Program-made: the position numbers and the translations under genes
The notes under the pieces: generated by a model
Seen by the model: only the letters and a program-made list of their open reading frames with translations
What the model was told of the DNA's origin: nothing
Database searches by the model: none
Part shown: positions 24,877 through 33,039 of the stretch, piece by piece
Position numbering within the stretch: the stretch's first letter is position 1
Layout of the letters: the number at the start of each line of letters is the position of its first letter
Source: an uncultured Eubacteriales bacterium
GTDB taxonomy: Bacteria > Bacillota > Clostridia > Oscillospirales > Oscillospiraceae
NCBI GenBank assembly: GCA_934572535.1
Contig: CAKTLJ010000004.1
Location: 1-64,000 of the forward strand
Reading direction: 5' to 3'
DNA: 64,000 nt

Positions 24877-26088
24877 TCAAACCGGTAAATTTTCTATCTT
24901 GAGGCTATAATACTTCTCCCGGCCAACTCGCTTGCTGTCCAGCAGGTCGTCCGGGACCTTGTCCAGCAGTATCCTGACCTTCCCGTAACCGGCCGACAGG
25001 CAGCGCTGAAGGTCTTTGGTGGAGATCCCTGCCTCGCCGAACAGCGCAGACTGGATCAGCAGGAAATACAACCCCTGTACATCCCGTTTCTCTGCGTTCG
25101 GCAGCTGTGGGATATAGTCCCCGTAGCGCTTCAGCAGCGTCACGCGCTCCTCCAGGGATTCCTTCAGGTCCTCTTCCGACTGCGCGATCATATCCAGCAT
25201 CATCAGCAGGAAGGGCGTGAGATCGCCCCGGTTCCTCGTCGCGTTGCAGGTGTCAAAGGCCTTGTAATACCTGCGGATATTCTCCTTGATCGTCTTGGAG
25301 AGCCGATAGCCCAGCAGAGGGTCCATCGTCCTGGCCAGGTACTCACTCACGATGAACCGGCCGAGCCGACCATTTCCATCATAGAAGGGATGGATATACT
25401 CCAGCAGGTAGTGGAAGAGGCAGATGCGGTACAAGCCCTCTACGCTCTCATCCCCCAGAAAAGCCAACGCCTTCTCTACGGCCGCTATGATATTCTCTTC
25501 CGGGTAGACGCCCTTGTGGATGACCTTGTCTGCCGCGCTCTTGACCTCCGTCTGGTCTTTCCGGAAAATGACGCCGTCCGGTCGGTTTTTCGGGTCTTCC
25601 TCCATCACTTCGTCCAGCACAAGGGCGTCATAGAGGTCCCGAACATCTTGGCACCGTTCCAGCGTCAGCCCCTCCCCGCCCTGCAACCTGGCATACTTCT
25701 TCACAATGCCGTTGAAGCGCAGCTTCTTGCCCCGATGCGTTGACTGCGCTTCCAGCTCATCCAGCACATCTCCAATTTCCTTCCGGCTGCTGTGGATGCC
25801 CTCGATCTGATTGGTCAACACCACCTCGTCGATCAGGCACTTCCGGGTATACTGCTCCAATGCGATGCGAGGCAGCTTGTACTTCAGCAATGCGATCTCT
25901 TTGTCCAGCCGCAAGATATGAAAGACCTTCCGGATCACAGCCTTGTCCTGCACAAAGAAAGCCGCATGTTCCCCGATCAGGAAGTCCAGATGGACGGTCG
26001 TGCTCTCCGAAAAGCGGCGCTCATACTCCCGTTGATAGATCTCCGGGTCGCCATAGTATAGTTTTTTTAAGCTTTTATACTCCTCCAT
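24877..26088 (-). CDS. Fic domain protein
   Basis: A 403-residue Fic protein; the family transfers AMP or another phosphate-containing group to a target protein. The catalytic motif HPFYDGNGRLGR starts at His233. An inhibitory-helix motif of the S/T-x3-E-G/N form is present N-terminally (TNQIEG, residues 92-97), as in self-inhibited class II Fic proteins. A winged-helix-like region follows at the C-terminus (GISTKDLQRCLSAGYGKVRILL), typical of this architecture. The ATG chosen follows AAGGAAGGAAAGGGAG; a TTG 36 bases earlier is less likely. It stands alone with no antitoxin gene beside it, as expected when the inhibitory helix is built in. Confidence 0.93.
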   Translation of the reverse strand: MEEYKSLKKLYYGDPEIYQREYERRFSESTTVHLDFLIGEHAAFFVQDKAVIRKVFHILRLDKEIALLKYKLPRIALEQYTRKCLIDEVVLTNQIEGIHSSRKEIGDVLDELEAQSTHRGKKLRFNGIVKKYARLQGGEGLTLERCQDVRDLYDALVLDEVMEEDPKNRPDGVIFRKDQTEVKSAADKVIHKGVYPEENIIAAVEKALAFLGDESVEGLYRICLFHYLLEYIHPFYDGNGRLGRFIVSEYLARTMDPLLGYRLSKTIKENIRRYYKAFDTCNATRNRGDLTPFLLMMLDMIAQSEEDLKESLEERVTLLKRYGDYIPQLPNAEKRDVQGLYFLLIQSALFGEAGISTKDLQRCLSAGYGKVRILLDKVPDDLLDSKRVGREKYYSLKIENLPV

Positions 26089-26210
26089 CCGCTCCCTTTC
26101 CTTCCTTTTTCTCGTCCTTTTCAATGTTCAAGCCAAGAATATCACGCCACACCTTCAAAATCAATCTTTTTTTGTTGGTGTCCTCAAATCCTGACCCCTC
26201 TTTAGAAAAC

Positions 26211-26255
26211 GAACTGCACCCTACTTGCCAGCAGCATGGCAAATAGGGTGCAGTT
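26211..26255 (-). terminator. Hairpin after the first polysaccharide deacetylase gene
   Basis: Nineteen-base arms (26211-26229 and 26237-26255) pair with one G-U. Read leftward, GTTTTC follows, a weak T-tract. The intergenic stretch 26089-26303 shows nothing else. Confidence 0.55.
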
Positions 26256-26303
26256 CCTGTATTCTCCGGCCGCAGCCGGTATGCCGGGCTTTGACAAACC
26301 CGC

Positions 26304-27122
26304 TCAGCGCACCTGCGCCGGAGGGAAGCCCAGCACGAGCAGGCGCTGGAGGAGGCTCGCGCCGCCCAAGACCTCGGTGTCGGGGAATGGGAGGATCCCC
26401 CGCGCCGCCCGCGCGTCAAACAGGATCTCGCCCGGCTCCGGAGTGATCCCCCGCCGCTTGAGCAGCTCCTCCACGGTGACCAAGGAAAAGTCCCGCGCCT
26501 CCAGCTTGGTCAGCAGCGCGTCCAGCCCGCGCGCGGTGCTCTCCACCGTCTCGTGCAGGAGGACGATATCCCCGTCCTGGATCTGCTCCCCGAAATAGTG
26601 CACCAGATGCCGCACGCTCCGATACTTCCAGTCGCAGGTATCCGCCGAACACCAGATCACCGGCACATGGGCCGCTGCCGCCACCCGAGCGCTGTAGCTG
26701 CCAAAGGGCGGGCGGAGATAAAAGCCGGTATCGCCGGTCCCCGTCAGGCCCGTGACGTCTGTGATGGCCTGCGCGGTCTCCTTGACCTCCCGCTGGATCG
26801 CTGCGTCGGAGCATTCCTTGAGGTAGGGGTGGTTTTCCGTATGGTTCCCAAGCTGGTGGCCCTCCGCCGCCATCCGCCGGACCTGGTCCGGACAGGCAGG
26901 GATCTTATGCCCGAGGAGGAAAAAGGTCGCCTTGGCGTTGTGCCGCCGCAAGGTGTCCAAGATCTCGTCCGTGTACGCCCCCGGCCCGTCGTCAAAGGTC
27001 AGGGCCACCAGCTTCCGCCCGGCGGCAGGCTCGGCGGGGGCGGCAAGGACCGCAGGCGCTGCCTCCAGCAGCAGGCCCAGCGTCAGCAGCACGGACAGCA
27101 GGGTACACAAAGGACGTTTCAT
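26304..27122 (-). CDS. Secreted polysaccharide deacetylase (NodB domain)
   Basis: A 272-residue exported NodB-type deacetylase, probably acting on peptidoglycan or another N-acetylated polymer. After a signal peptide (LLSVLLTLGLLLEAAPAVLA) come motif 1 TFDDGP with two aspartates, motif 2 HQLGNHTENH with metal-binding histidines, motif 3 YLRPPFG and motif 5 VLLHE. All catalytic positions appear intact. The ATG follows AAAGGAGA at nine bases. It lies downstream of, and is clearly paralogous to, the next deacetylase, but lacks that protein's SLH region. Confidence 0.92.
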   Translation of the reverse strand: MKRPLCTLLSVLLTLGLLLEAAPAVLAAPAEPAAGRKLVALTFDDGPGAYTDEILDTLRRHNAKATFFLLGHKIPACPDQVRRMAAEGHQLGNHTENHPYLKECSDAAIQREVKETAQAITDVTGLTGTGDTGFYLRPPFGSYSARVAAAAHVPVIWCSADTCDWKYRSVRHLVHYFGEQIQDGDIVLLHETVESTARGLDALLTKLEARDFSLVTVEELLKRRGITPEPGEILFDARAARGILPFPDTEVLGGASLLQRLLVLGFPPAQVR

Positions 27123-27217
27123 GGGCGGCACTCTCCTTTCAGGGTCTATCGCAACAAACTAGTAGGTCTACAACAATTTACCTCACTTCGGAGAAAAAGT
27201 CAAGCCCAAATCTGCAA

Positions 27218-27256
27218 CCCCCCCGCCGTCCCAAAGCCTTGGGACGGCGGGGGGGG
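27218..27256 (-). terminator. Terminator hairpin after the SLH-deacetylase gene
   Basis: A perfect 17-base stem (27218-27234 with 27239-27255, core GCCGTCCCAA) sits 15 bases after the stop. The T-tract on the minus strand is poor (TTGCAGATTT). A near-identical GCCG-CCCAA hairpin ends the SLH surface-protein gene at 36447-36481. Confidence 0.65.
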
Positions 27257-27270
27257 CGAGGCGTTCTCTC

Positions 27271-28572
27271 TCATTCCGCCGGGGAAACGGTGCGTTCGCA
27301 CAGCCGCTGGAGGATGACCGCGCCCATGGCGCGGGTGGTGGTGTCGTTGGGATGGAAGGCGCCCTCCGAGCCGTTCAGCAGGCCCAGGGCGGAGCACTGG
27401 GCCACTCCCTCCTTCGCCCAATCGGCGATGGCCGCGCTGTCCTGGTAGGCCGCCAGGTCGAAAGGCTTCGCCTCCGCCCCGCCCAGCTTGGCGTATCGCG
27501 CCAAGGCCACGGCCATCTGCTGGCGGGTCAGGGGGGCGTTCACCCCAAAGCTGCCGTCCTCCAGGCCCACCATGACGCCGTTCTCCTTCGCCCAGGCGGC
27601 GTAGGCGGCGGCGTAATGACCGGCGGGAATGTCCGTAAAGCCGGACGGCGTCTCCCCCGCCTCCACGCCGGAGAGGCGGCCCAGAACGGTGACGAACATC
27701 CCTCTGGTCAGGGGGAACTGGGGGGTGAACTCCCCGTACTCGTTGCCGCCCATGAGGCCTTCCTTCTTCACGTAGGAGATCGCGTCCCAGGCCCAGTGGG
27801 TGTTTAAACGGGACTCGTCCCAGTACAAAGCCCGCTCGCACCGGTTCACACCGGTGTTTTTCGCGCTATAATAGATCTGACCGGGCGTCGCCGTGACGCC
27901 GCGCCGCCAGAAGAGCTCCTCCACGGTGACCAGCTCAAAGCCCCGCTCGTCCAGCTTGGTCAGCAGCGCGTCCAGGCCCTGGGCGGTGCTCTTGTGGGTC
28001 TCGTGGAGGACCACGATGTCCCCGTCCTGGAGGACCGAGCCGGTATAGCTCACCAGGCGGCTGGCGCTCTGATACCGCCAGTCCCCGGAATCCACCGTGC
28101 ACCAGATCACCGGCACGTTGGCCGCCGCCGCCACCCGCGCGTTGAAGCTGCCATAGGGCGGGCGGAGGTAGAAGCCCGTGTCGCCGGTCCCCGTCACGCC
28201 GGTGACCTCCGTCAGGACCTGCGCCGTGCTGCTGACCTCCCGCCGGATCAGGGCGTCGGAACTCCTGGCCAGGTAGGGGTGGTTATAGGTGTGGTTGCCG
28301 AGCTGGTGGCCCTCCGCTGCCATCCGGCGGACCTGGTCGGCATAGGTCCGGACCTTATAGCCGTTCATAAAAAAGGTCGCTTTGGCCCCGTGCTTTTGCA
28401 GGACGTCCAGAATGGCGTCGGAATAGGGGCCGGGGCCGTCGTCAAAGGTCAGGCAGGCCAGCTTTTGTCCGGGCCGGTCATAGGCCGAGGCCGCGAAGGC
28501 CGTGCTCATCAGGCTCAGGGCCACCGTCAGGGTCAGCAGGACCGTGACCCACCGAAGGGCATACTTCTTCAT
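27271..28572 (-). CDS. Polysaccharide deacetylase with C-terminal SLH repeats
   Basis: A 433-residue exported enzyme. After the signal peptide, residues about 35-240 form a NodB deacetylase with TFDDGP, HQLGNHTYNH, YLRPPYG and VVLHE motifs intact. Residues about 260-430 hold three SLH units (SYVKKEGLMGG, FTDIPAGHYAAAYA, APLTRQQMAVALARYA), which probably pin the enzyme to secondary wall polymers. The ATG follows AGAGGA at seven bases. The catalytic half is closely similar to the adjacent deacetylase, indicating tandem duplication with gain or loss of the SLH part. Confidence 0.92.
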   Translation of the reverse strand: MKKYALRWVTVLLTLTVALSLMSTAFAASAYDRPGQKLACLTFDDGPGPYSDAILDVLQKHGAKATFFMNGYKVRTYADQVRRMAAEGHQLGNHTYNHPYLARSSDALIRREVSSTAQVLTEVTGVTGTGDTGFYLRPPYGSFNARVAAAANVPVIWCTVDSGDWRYQSASRLVSYTGSVLQDGDIVVLHETHKSTAQGLDALLTKLDERGFELVTVEELFWRRGVTATPGQIYYSAKNTGVNRCERALYWDESRLNTHWAWDAISYVKKEGLMGGNEYGEFTPQFPLTRGMFVTVLGRLSGVEAGETPSGFTDIPAGHYAAAYAAWAKENGVMVGLEDGSFGVNAPLTRQQMAVALARYAKLGGAEAKPFDLAAYQDSAAIADWAKEGVAQCSALGLLNGSEGAFHPNDTTTRAMGAVILQRLCERTVSPAE

Positions 28573-28691
28573 GGGCAATTCCTCTCTTTCTCTGTCACGA
28601 GGCGGTATGGTTTGCTATGACTCTACCCTACGCCGCCGAAAACGTCAACAACAAAAGGGCTACAAAATCCTCGCCTTGTGCAGAATGCCCC

Positions 28692-28749
28692 TTGACATCC
28701 GGACTGTCCCGCCGTAAAATGTACGCTACCAAACAGTTTACTACTAAAC
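28692..28749 (+). promoter_or_regulatory. MarR/ABC exporter promoter with likely MarR operator
   Basis: TTGACA (28692-28697) and TAAAAT (28715-28720) are 17 bases apart. Just downstream, AAACAGTT occurs twice, and GTTTA-CTAC-TAAAC (28736-28749) forms an inverted repeat between the start point and the ribosome-binding site. This is where a self-regulating MarR repressor would bind. Confidence 0.7.
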
Positions 28750-28770
28750 AGTTCAAAGGAGGGACGGTCC

Positions 28771-29271
28771 ATGCACGTTCCCAATGGATCCCGCGCCCAT
28801 GTCGGCCTGCGGTTGAAGTATCTGACCCACGCCTTCACCCGGAAGTTTACGGAGATCGCCCGGGAAATGGGCGCGGAGGAGCCATCCATGATGCACAGCC
28901 ACATCATGAGCTACCTCTACTGGAGCGGCGAGAAGGACATCTTCCAACGAGACATCGAGGAGACCTTCAACATCACCCGCTCCTCCGTCACCGGCCTGGT
29001 CAAGCTCATGGAGAAAAAGGGCTACATCTCCCGCCAAAGCGTGGCGGGGGACGCGCGGCTGAAAAAGCTCACGCTCACCCCGCTGGGGCGGGCCTCCTGC
29101 GAGCGCACCATCGCCGCCGTGGAGCAGGTGGAGGCTCTGGCCACCCAGGGCCTGCGCGAGGAGCAGCTGCAAGCCTTCCTCACCGTCTGCGACCTCATCC
29201 AAGAAAATCTGACCGATAAAAAGGAGTGTATCCATGCTAAAAACCATTGCGTCCCAACTCAAGGAATTTAA
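28771..29271 (+). CDS. MarR family transcriptional regulator
   Basis: A 166-residue winged-helix regulator. The recognition region is IEETFNITRSSVTGLVKLME (shortened here: ITRSSVTGLV, about residues 68-77), followed by the wing SVAGDARLKKLTLT. A strong AAAGGAGGG site precedes the ATG. Its last 38 bases overlap the start of the ABC exporter gene, so the two are coupled. MarR proteins in this position usually repress the operon and release it on binding a small toxic ligand. Confidence 0.93.
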   Translation: MHVPNGSRAHVGLRLKYLTHAFTRKFTEIAREMGAEEPSMMHSHIMSYLYWSGEKDIFQRDIEETFNITRSSVTGLVKLMEKKGYISRQSVAGDARLKKLTLTPLGRASCERTIAAVEQVEALATQGLREEQLQAFLTVCDLIQENLTDKKECIHAKNHCVPTQGI

Positions 29272-30982
29272 ACGGGACTCCATCCTCACCCCCCTGCTCA
29301 TGCTGGCGGAGGTGGCCACGGAGATGATCATCCCCCTGCTGATGGCCTCCATCATCGACAAGGGCGTGCAGGCCGGAGACCTGGGCCACATCCAGCGCAC
29401 CGGCCTGTGGATGCTCCTTCTCGCCCTGGTGAGCCTCACCGTAGGCATCCTGGGCGCCAAGTTCGGCGCGCGGGCCTCGGCGGGTCTGGCCCGCAACCTG
29501 CGCCAGGCCATGTATGAGAACATCCAGACCTTTTCCTTCGCCAACATCGACCGGTTCAGCACCTCCGGCCTCATCACCCGCCTGACCACCGATGTGACCA
29601 ACATCCAGAACGCCTTTATGATGATCCTGCGGATGTGCACCCGGGCGGTCGCCTCCCTGATCGTGGCCATGGTGGTGGTCTTCCTCATCAGCCCCCGGCT
29701 GGCCAGCGTCTATCTGGGGGCCGTGGTGGTGCTGGGCGTCGCCATGTACTTCATCATCACCCGGGTGATGGTCCACTTCAAGCAAGTCTTCCAGCGCTAC
29801 GACGACCTGAACGCCAGCGTCCAGGAGAACGTCTCCGCCATCCGCGTGGTGAAGGCCTACGTCCGGGAGGCGCACGAGACCCAAAAGTTCCAAACGGCCT
29901 CCCGGAACATCTACCAGCGCTTCCTCTCCGCCGAGAAGATCATGTCCTGGGTCTCGCCCCTGATGACCGCCACTGTCTACACCTGCATCCTGCTCATCAG
30001 CTGGCTGGGCGCGCACATGATCGTCTCCGACACCCTCACCACCGGTGCGCTCATGAGCCTGCTCACCTACTGCATGAACATCCTCATGAGCCTGATGATG
30101 CTCTCCATGGTCTTCGTGATGATCTCCATGAGCATCGCCAGCGCGGAGCGGATCTCCGAGGTCCTGAACGAAAAGCCCGAGCTCTCCAACCCGGCGCACC
30201 CCGTCCTCCAGGTCCCCGACGGCTCCGTGGCCTTCCGGAACGTGGCCTTCTCCTATAAGAAGAACGCGGAGGAGCCGGTGCTCAAGGACATCACCTTCTC
30301 CGTCCGGTCCGGGGAGACCATCGGCATCCTCGGCGGCACCGGCAGCGCCAAGACCAGCCTGGTGAACCTCATCAGCCGTCTGTACGACGTGACGGAGGGG
30401 CAGGTCCTGGTGGGCGGCCGGGACGTGCGGGCGTACGACATGGAGGCCCTGCGCGACCAGGTCTCCGTGGTCCTGCAAAAGAACGTCCTCTTCTCCGGCA
30501 CCATCCTGGACAACCTGCGCTGGGGCGACGAGAACGCCACCCTGGAGGACTGCGTCCGGGCCTGCAAGCTGGCCTGCGCCGACGAGTTCATCCAGAAGAT
30601 GCCCGACGGCTACGACACCTACATCGAGCAGGGCGGCGCCAACGTCTCCGGCGGCCAGAAGCAGCGGCTGTGCATCGCCCGGGCGCTCTTGAAAAAGCCC
30701 AAGGTCCTCATCCTGGACGACTCCACCTCCGCCGTGGACACCGCCACCGACGCCAAGATCCGGGCCGCCTTTGCCCGGGAGATCCCCAACACCACCAAGT
30801 TTATCATCGCCCAGCGCGTTTCCAGTGTGTCCGGGGCCGACCGCATCCTGGTGCTGGACAACGGCCGCATCAGCGGCTTTGACACCCACGAGACCCTGCT
30901 CGCCACCAACGAGATCTACCGGGACGTCTACCTGTCCCAGACCAGCGGCGGCGGCGACTTTGACGAAGGAGGCGACGACTGA
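29234..30982 (+). CDS. ABC exporter half-transporter with degenerate ATPase site
   Basis: A 582-residue type IV (ABCB-like) half-transporter: six membrane helices in residues 1-300, then an ATP-binding domain. Walker A is GGTGSAKTS (367-375) and the signature VSGGQKQR is intact. The residue after Walker B is Asp496 instead of the catalytic glutamate, and the switch histidine is replaced by Gln527 (IIAQRVS). Heterodimeric exporters such as BmrCD, LmrCD and TM287/288 have exactly such a non-hydrolysing site in one half. The partner is the next gene. The substrate is probably a drug-like or toxic molecule. Confidence 0.93.
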   Translation: MLKTIASQLKEFKRDSILTPLLMLAEVATEMIIPLLMASIIDKGVQAGDLGHIQRTGLWMLLLALVSLTVGILGAKFGARASAGLARNLRQAMYENIQTFSFANIDRFSTSGLITRLTTDVTNIQNAFMMILRMCTRAVASLIVAMVVVFLISPRLASVYLGAVVVLGVAMYFIITRVMVHFKQVFQRYDDLNASVQENVSAIRVVKAYVREAHETQKFQTASRNIYQRFLSAEKIMSWVSPLMTATVYTCILLISWLGAHMIVSDTLTTGALMSLLTYCMNILMSLMMLSMVFVMISMSIASAERISEVLNEKPELSNPAHPVLQVPDGSVAFRNVAFSYKKNAEEPVLKDITFSVRSGETIGILGGTGSAKTSLVNLISRLYDVTEGQVLVGGRDVRAYDMEALRDQVSVVLQKNVLFSGTILDNLRWGDENATLEDCVRACKLACADEFIQKMPDGYDTYIEQGGANVSGGQKQRLCIARALLKKPKVLILDDSTSAVDTATDAKIRAAFAREIPNTTKFIIAQRVSSVSGADRILVLDNGRISGFDTHETLLATNEIYRDVYLSQTSGGGDFDEGGDD

Positions 30983-32916
30983 TGGCAGCACAGACGAGAA
31001 CCCAACACGGCCCCCGCGGGCGGGGACCCCGCCCCAAGCTGGAGCACCCCCGCCAGACCCTGGGCCGGGTGCTGGCCTACGTGGGGCGGAAGTACCGCCT
31101 CCACCTGATCGTGGTGGTCATCTGCATCGTCGCCAGCGTCCTGGCCTCCGTGCAGGGGACCCTCTTCATGAAGACCCTCATCGACAGCCATATCCTTCCC
31201 CTGGTGAAGGCCGTCCGGGCCGGGCAGCCCGCGGACTTCTCCGGCCTGACCCGCGCCATCGGGCGGGTGGCCCTCTTCTACCTGTGCGGCGTGGCCGCCA
31301 CCTTCGCCCAGAGCCGCCTGATGATCTACGTGACCCAGGGCACCCTCCGGGACCTGCGCGACGACATGTTCCAGCATATGCAGCGCCTGCCCATCCGCTA
31401 CTTTGACACCCATCCCCACGGGGACATCATGTCCATCTACACCAACGACATCGACACCCTTCGCCAGATGATCAGCCAGAGTATGCCCCAGTTCCTCAAC
31501 TGCTCCATCACCATCGTGAGCGTGCTGGCCTCCATGCTGGCCCTCAGCCTCCCCCTCACCGGCCTGACCCTGGCCATGGTGGCGGTGATGCTCCTGGCCA
31601 CCAAGAAGTTCGCCGGGGCCTCCGGCCGCTACTTCGTGGCCCAGCAGCGGGACCTGGGCAGCCTGAACGGCTTCATCGAGGAGATGATGGAGGGCCAGAA
31701 GGTCGTCAAGGTCTTCTGCCGCGAGGAGAAGAACATCGAGGCGTTCACCCGCCGCAACGAGGCCCTCTTCCAGTCCGCCAACAACGCCAACGCCTTCTCC
31801 AACATGCTCATGCCGGTCTCCGGCCAGCTGGGGAACATCAGCTACGTCCTCTGCGCGGTGGTCGGCGGCGCGCTGGCCCTGAACGGGGTGGGCGGCTTCA
31901 CCCTGGGCGGCCTGGCCAGCTTCCTCCAGTTCAACAAGAGCTTCAACATGCCCATCGCCCAGATCAGTATGCAGCTCAACGCCATCGTCATGGCCCTGGC
32001 CGGGGCCGACCGCATCTTCAAGCTCCTGGACGAGGCCCCCGAGACCGACGAGGGGACCGTCACCCTGGTCAACGCCAGAGAGGCCCCCGACGGCTCCCTG
32101 ACCGAGACCGCGCAGCGCACCAACCTGTGGGCCTGGAAGCGCCCCGGGCAGGACGGCGGACCCGCCGAATACATCCGCGTGCGGGGCGATGTGACCTTCG
32201 ACGACGTGGACTTCGGCTACACCCCGGAGAAGATCGTCCTGCACAACGTAAAGCTCTACGCCACCCCCGGCCAGAAGATCGCCTTCGTCGGCTCCACCGG
32301 CGCGGGCAAGACGACCATCACCAACCTCATCAACCGATTCTACGACATCCAGGACGGCAAGATCCGCTACGACGGGGTGAACATCAACCGGATCAAGAAG
32401 GATGACCTGCGCCGCTCCCTGGGCATCGTCCTCCAGGACACCCACCTCTTCACCGGCACCGTGATGGAGAACATCCGCTATGGCCGTCTCGACGCGCGGG
32501 ACGAGGAGTGCATCGCCGCCGCCCGGCTGGCCAACGCCCACGGCTTCATCACCCGTCTGCCCCAGGGCTACGACACCATGCTCCACGGGGACGGCTCCAA
32601 CCTGAGCCAGGGCCAGCGGCAGCTTCTGGCCATCGCCCGGGCCGCCGTGGCCGACCCGCCGGTGCTCATCCTGGACGAGGCCACCTCCTCCATCGACACC
32701 CGCACGGAGATGCTGGTCCAGCAGGGCATGGACGGCCTGATGTTCGGCCGGACCACCTTCGTCATCGCCCACCGACTGTCCACGGTGCGCAACGCCGACT
32801 GCATCATGGTGCTGGAGGCCGGACGCATCATCGAGCGGGGCAGCCACGAGGAGCTGATGGAAAAGAAGGGCCGCTACTACCAGCTCTACACGGGCAACGC
32901 CCCCCTCTCCTCCTGA
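30982..32916 (+). CDS. ABC exporter half-transporter with canonical ATPase site
   Basis: The 644-residue partner of the preceding gene, overlapping it by one base (TGATG). It has a basic N-terminal extension, six membrane helices, and an ATP-binding domain with GSTGAGKTT, the signature LSQGQRQ, LDEATSSID with the catalytic glutamate, and the switch histidine in IAHRLST. About 60 extra residues lie between the membrane and ATPase domains (around 360-395), longer than usual. Together the two genes should form one active efflux pump under MarR control. Confidence 0.94.
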   Translation: MAAQTRTQHGPRGRGPRPKLEHPRQTLGRVLAYVGRKYRLHLIVVVICIVASVLASVQGTLFMKTLIDSHILPLVKAVRAGQPADFSGLTRAIGRVALFYLCGVAATFAQSRLMIYVTQGTLRDLRDDMFQHMQRLPIRYFDTHPHGDIMSIYTNDIDTLRQMISQSMPQFLNCSITIVSVLASMLALSLPLTGLTLAMVAVMLLATKKFAGASGRYFVAQQRDLGSLNGFIEEMMEGQKVVKVFCREEKNIEAFTRRNEALFQSANNANAFSNMLMPVSGQLGNISYVLCAVVGGALALNGVGGFTLGGLASFLQFNKSFNMPIAQISMQLNAIVMALAGADRIFKLLDEAPETDEGTVTLVNAREAPDGSLTETAQRTNLWAWKRPGQDGGPAEYIRVRGDVTFDDVDFGYTPEKIVLHNVKLYATPGQKIAFVGSTGAGKTTITNLINRFYDIQDGKIRYDGVNINRIKKDDLRRSLGIVLQDTHLFTGTVMENIRYGRLDARDEECIAAARLANAHGFITRLPQGYDTMLHGDGSNLSQGQRQLLAIARAAVADPPVLILDEATSSIDTRTEMLVQQGMDGLMFGRTTFVIAHRLSTVRNADCIMVLEAGRIIERGSHEELMEKKGRYYQLYTGNAPLSS

Positions 32917-32957
32917 CGCCCCCCCCCACGACAGGGCCGGATGGAAACGCTTTTCGA

Positions 32958-33005
32958 CACGCGAAACGCCTTCCTTTTGACAAGGAAGGCGTTTCGTGTT
33001 ACTCT
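32958..33005 (+). promoter_or_regulatory. Hairpin and promoter between the ABC exporter and the oxidoreductase pair
   Basis: A 13-bp stem (CGAAACGCCTTCC and its complement, about 32961-32996) may end the exporter transcript, although no T-run follows. Its loop and right arm overlap TTGACA (32977-32982), which is followed after 17 bases by TACTCT (33000-33005), a plausible promoter for the oxidoreductase genes. Confidence 0.5.
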
Positions 33006-33039
33006 GCCCCTATATACCTTGGAAAAGAAGGAATTTCTC

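Noticed and set aside
24877..26088. A Fic-antitoxin pair as a type II toxin-antitoxin system
   Set aside because: No small FicA/Phd-type gene is adjacent. The TNQIEG inhibitory motif is inside the Fic protein itself, so self-inhibition is more likely.
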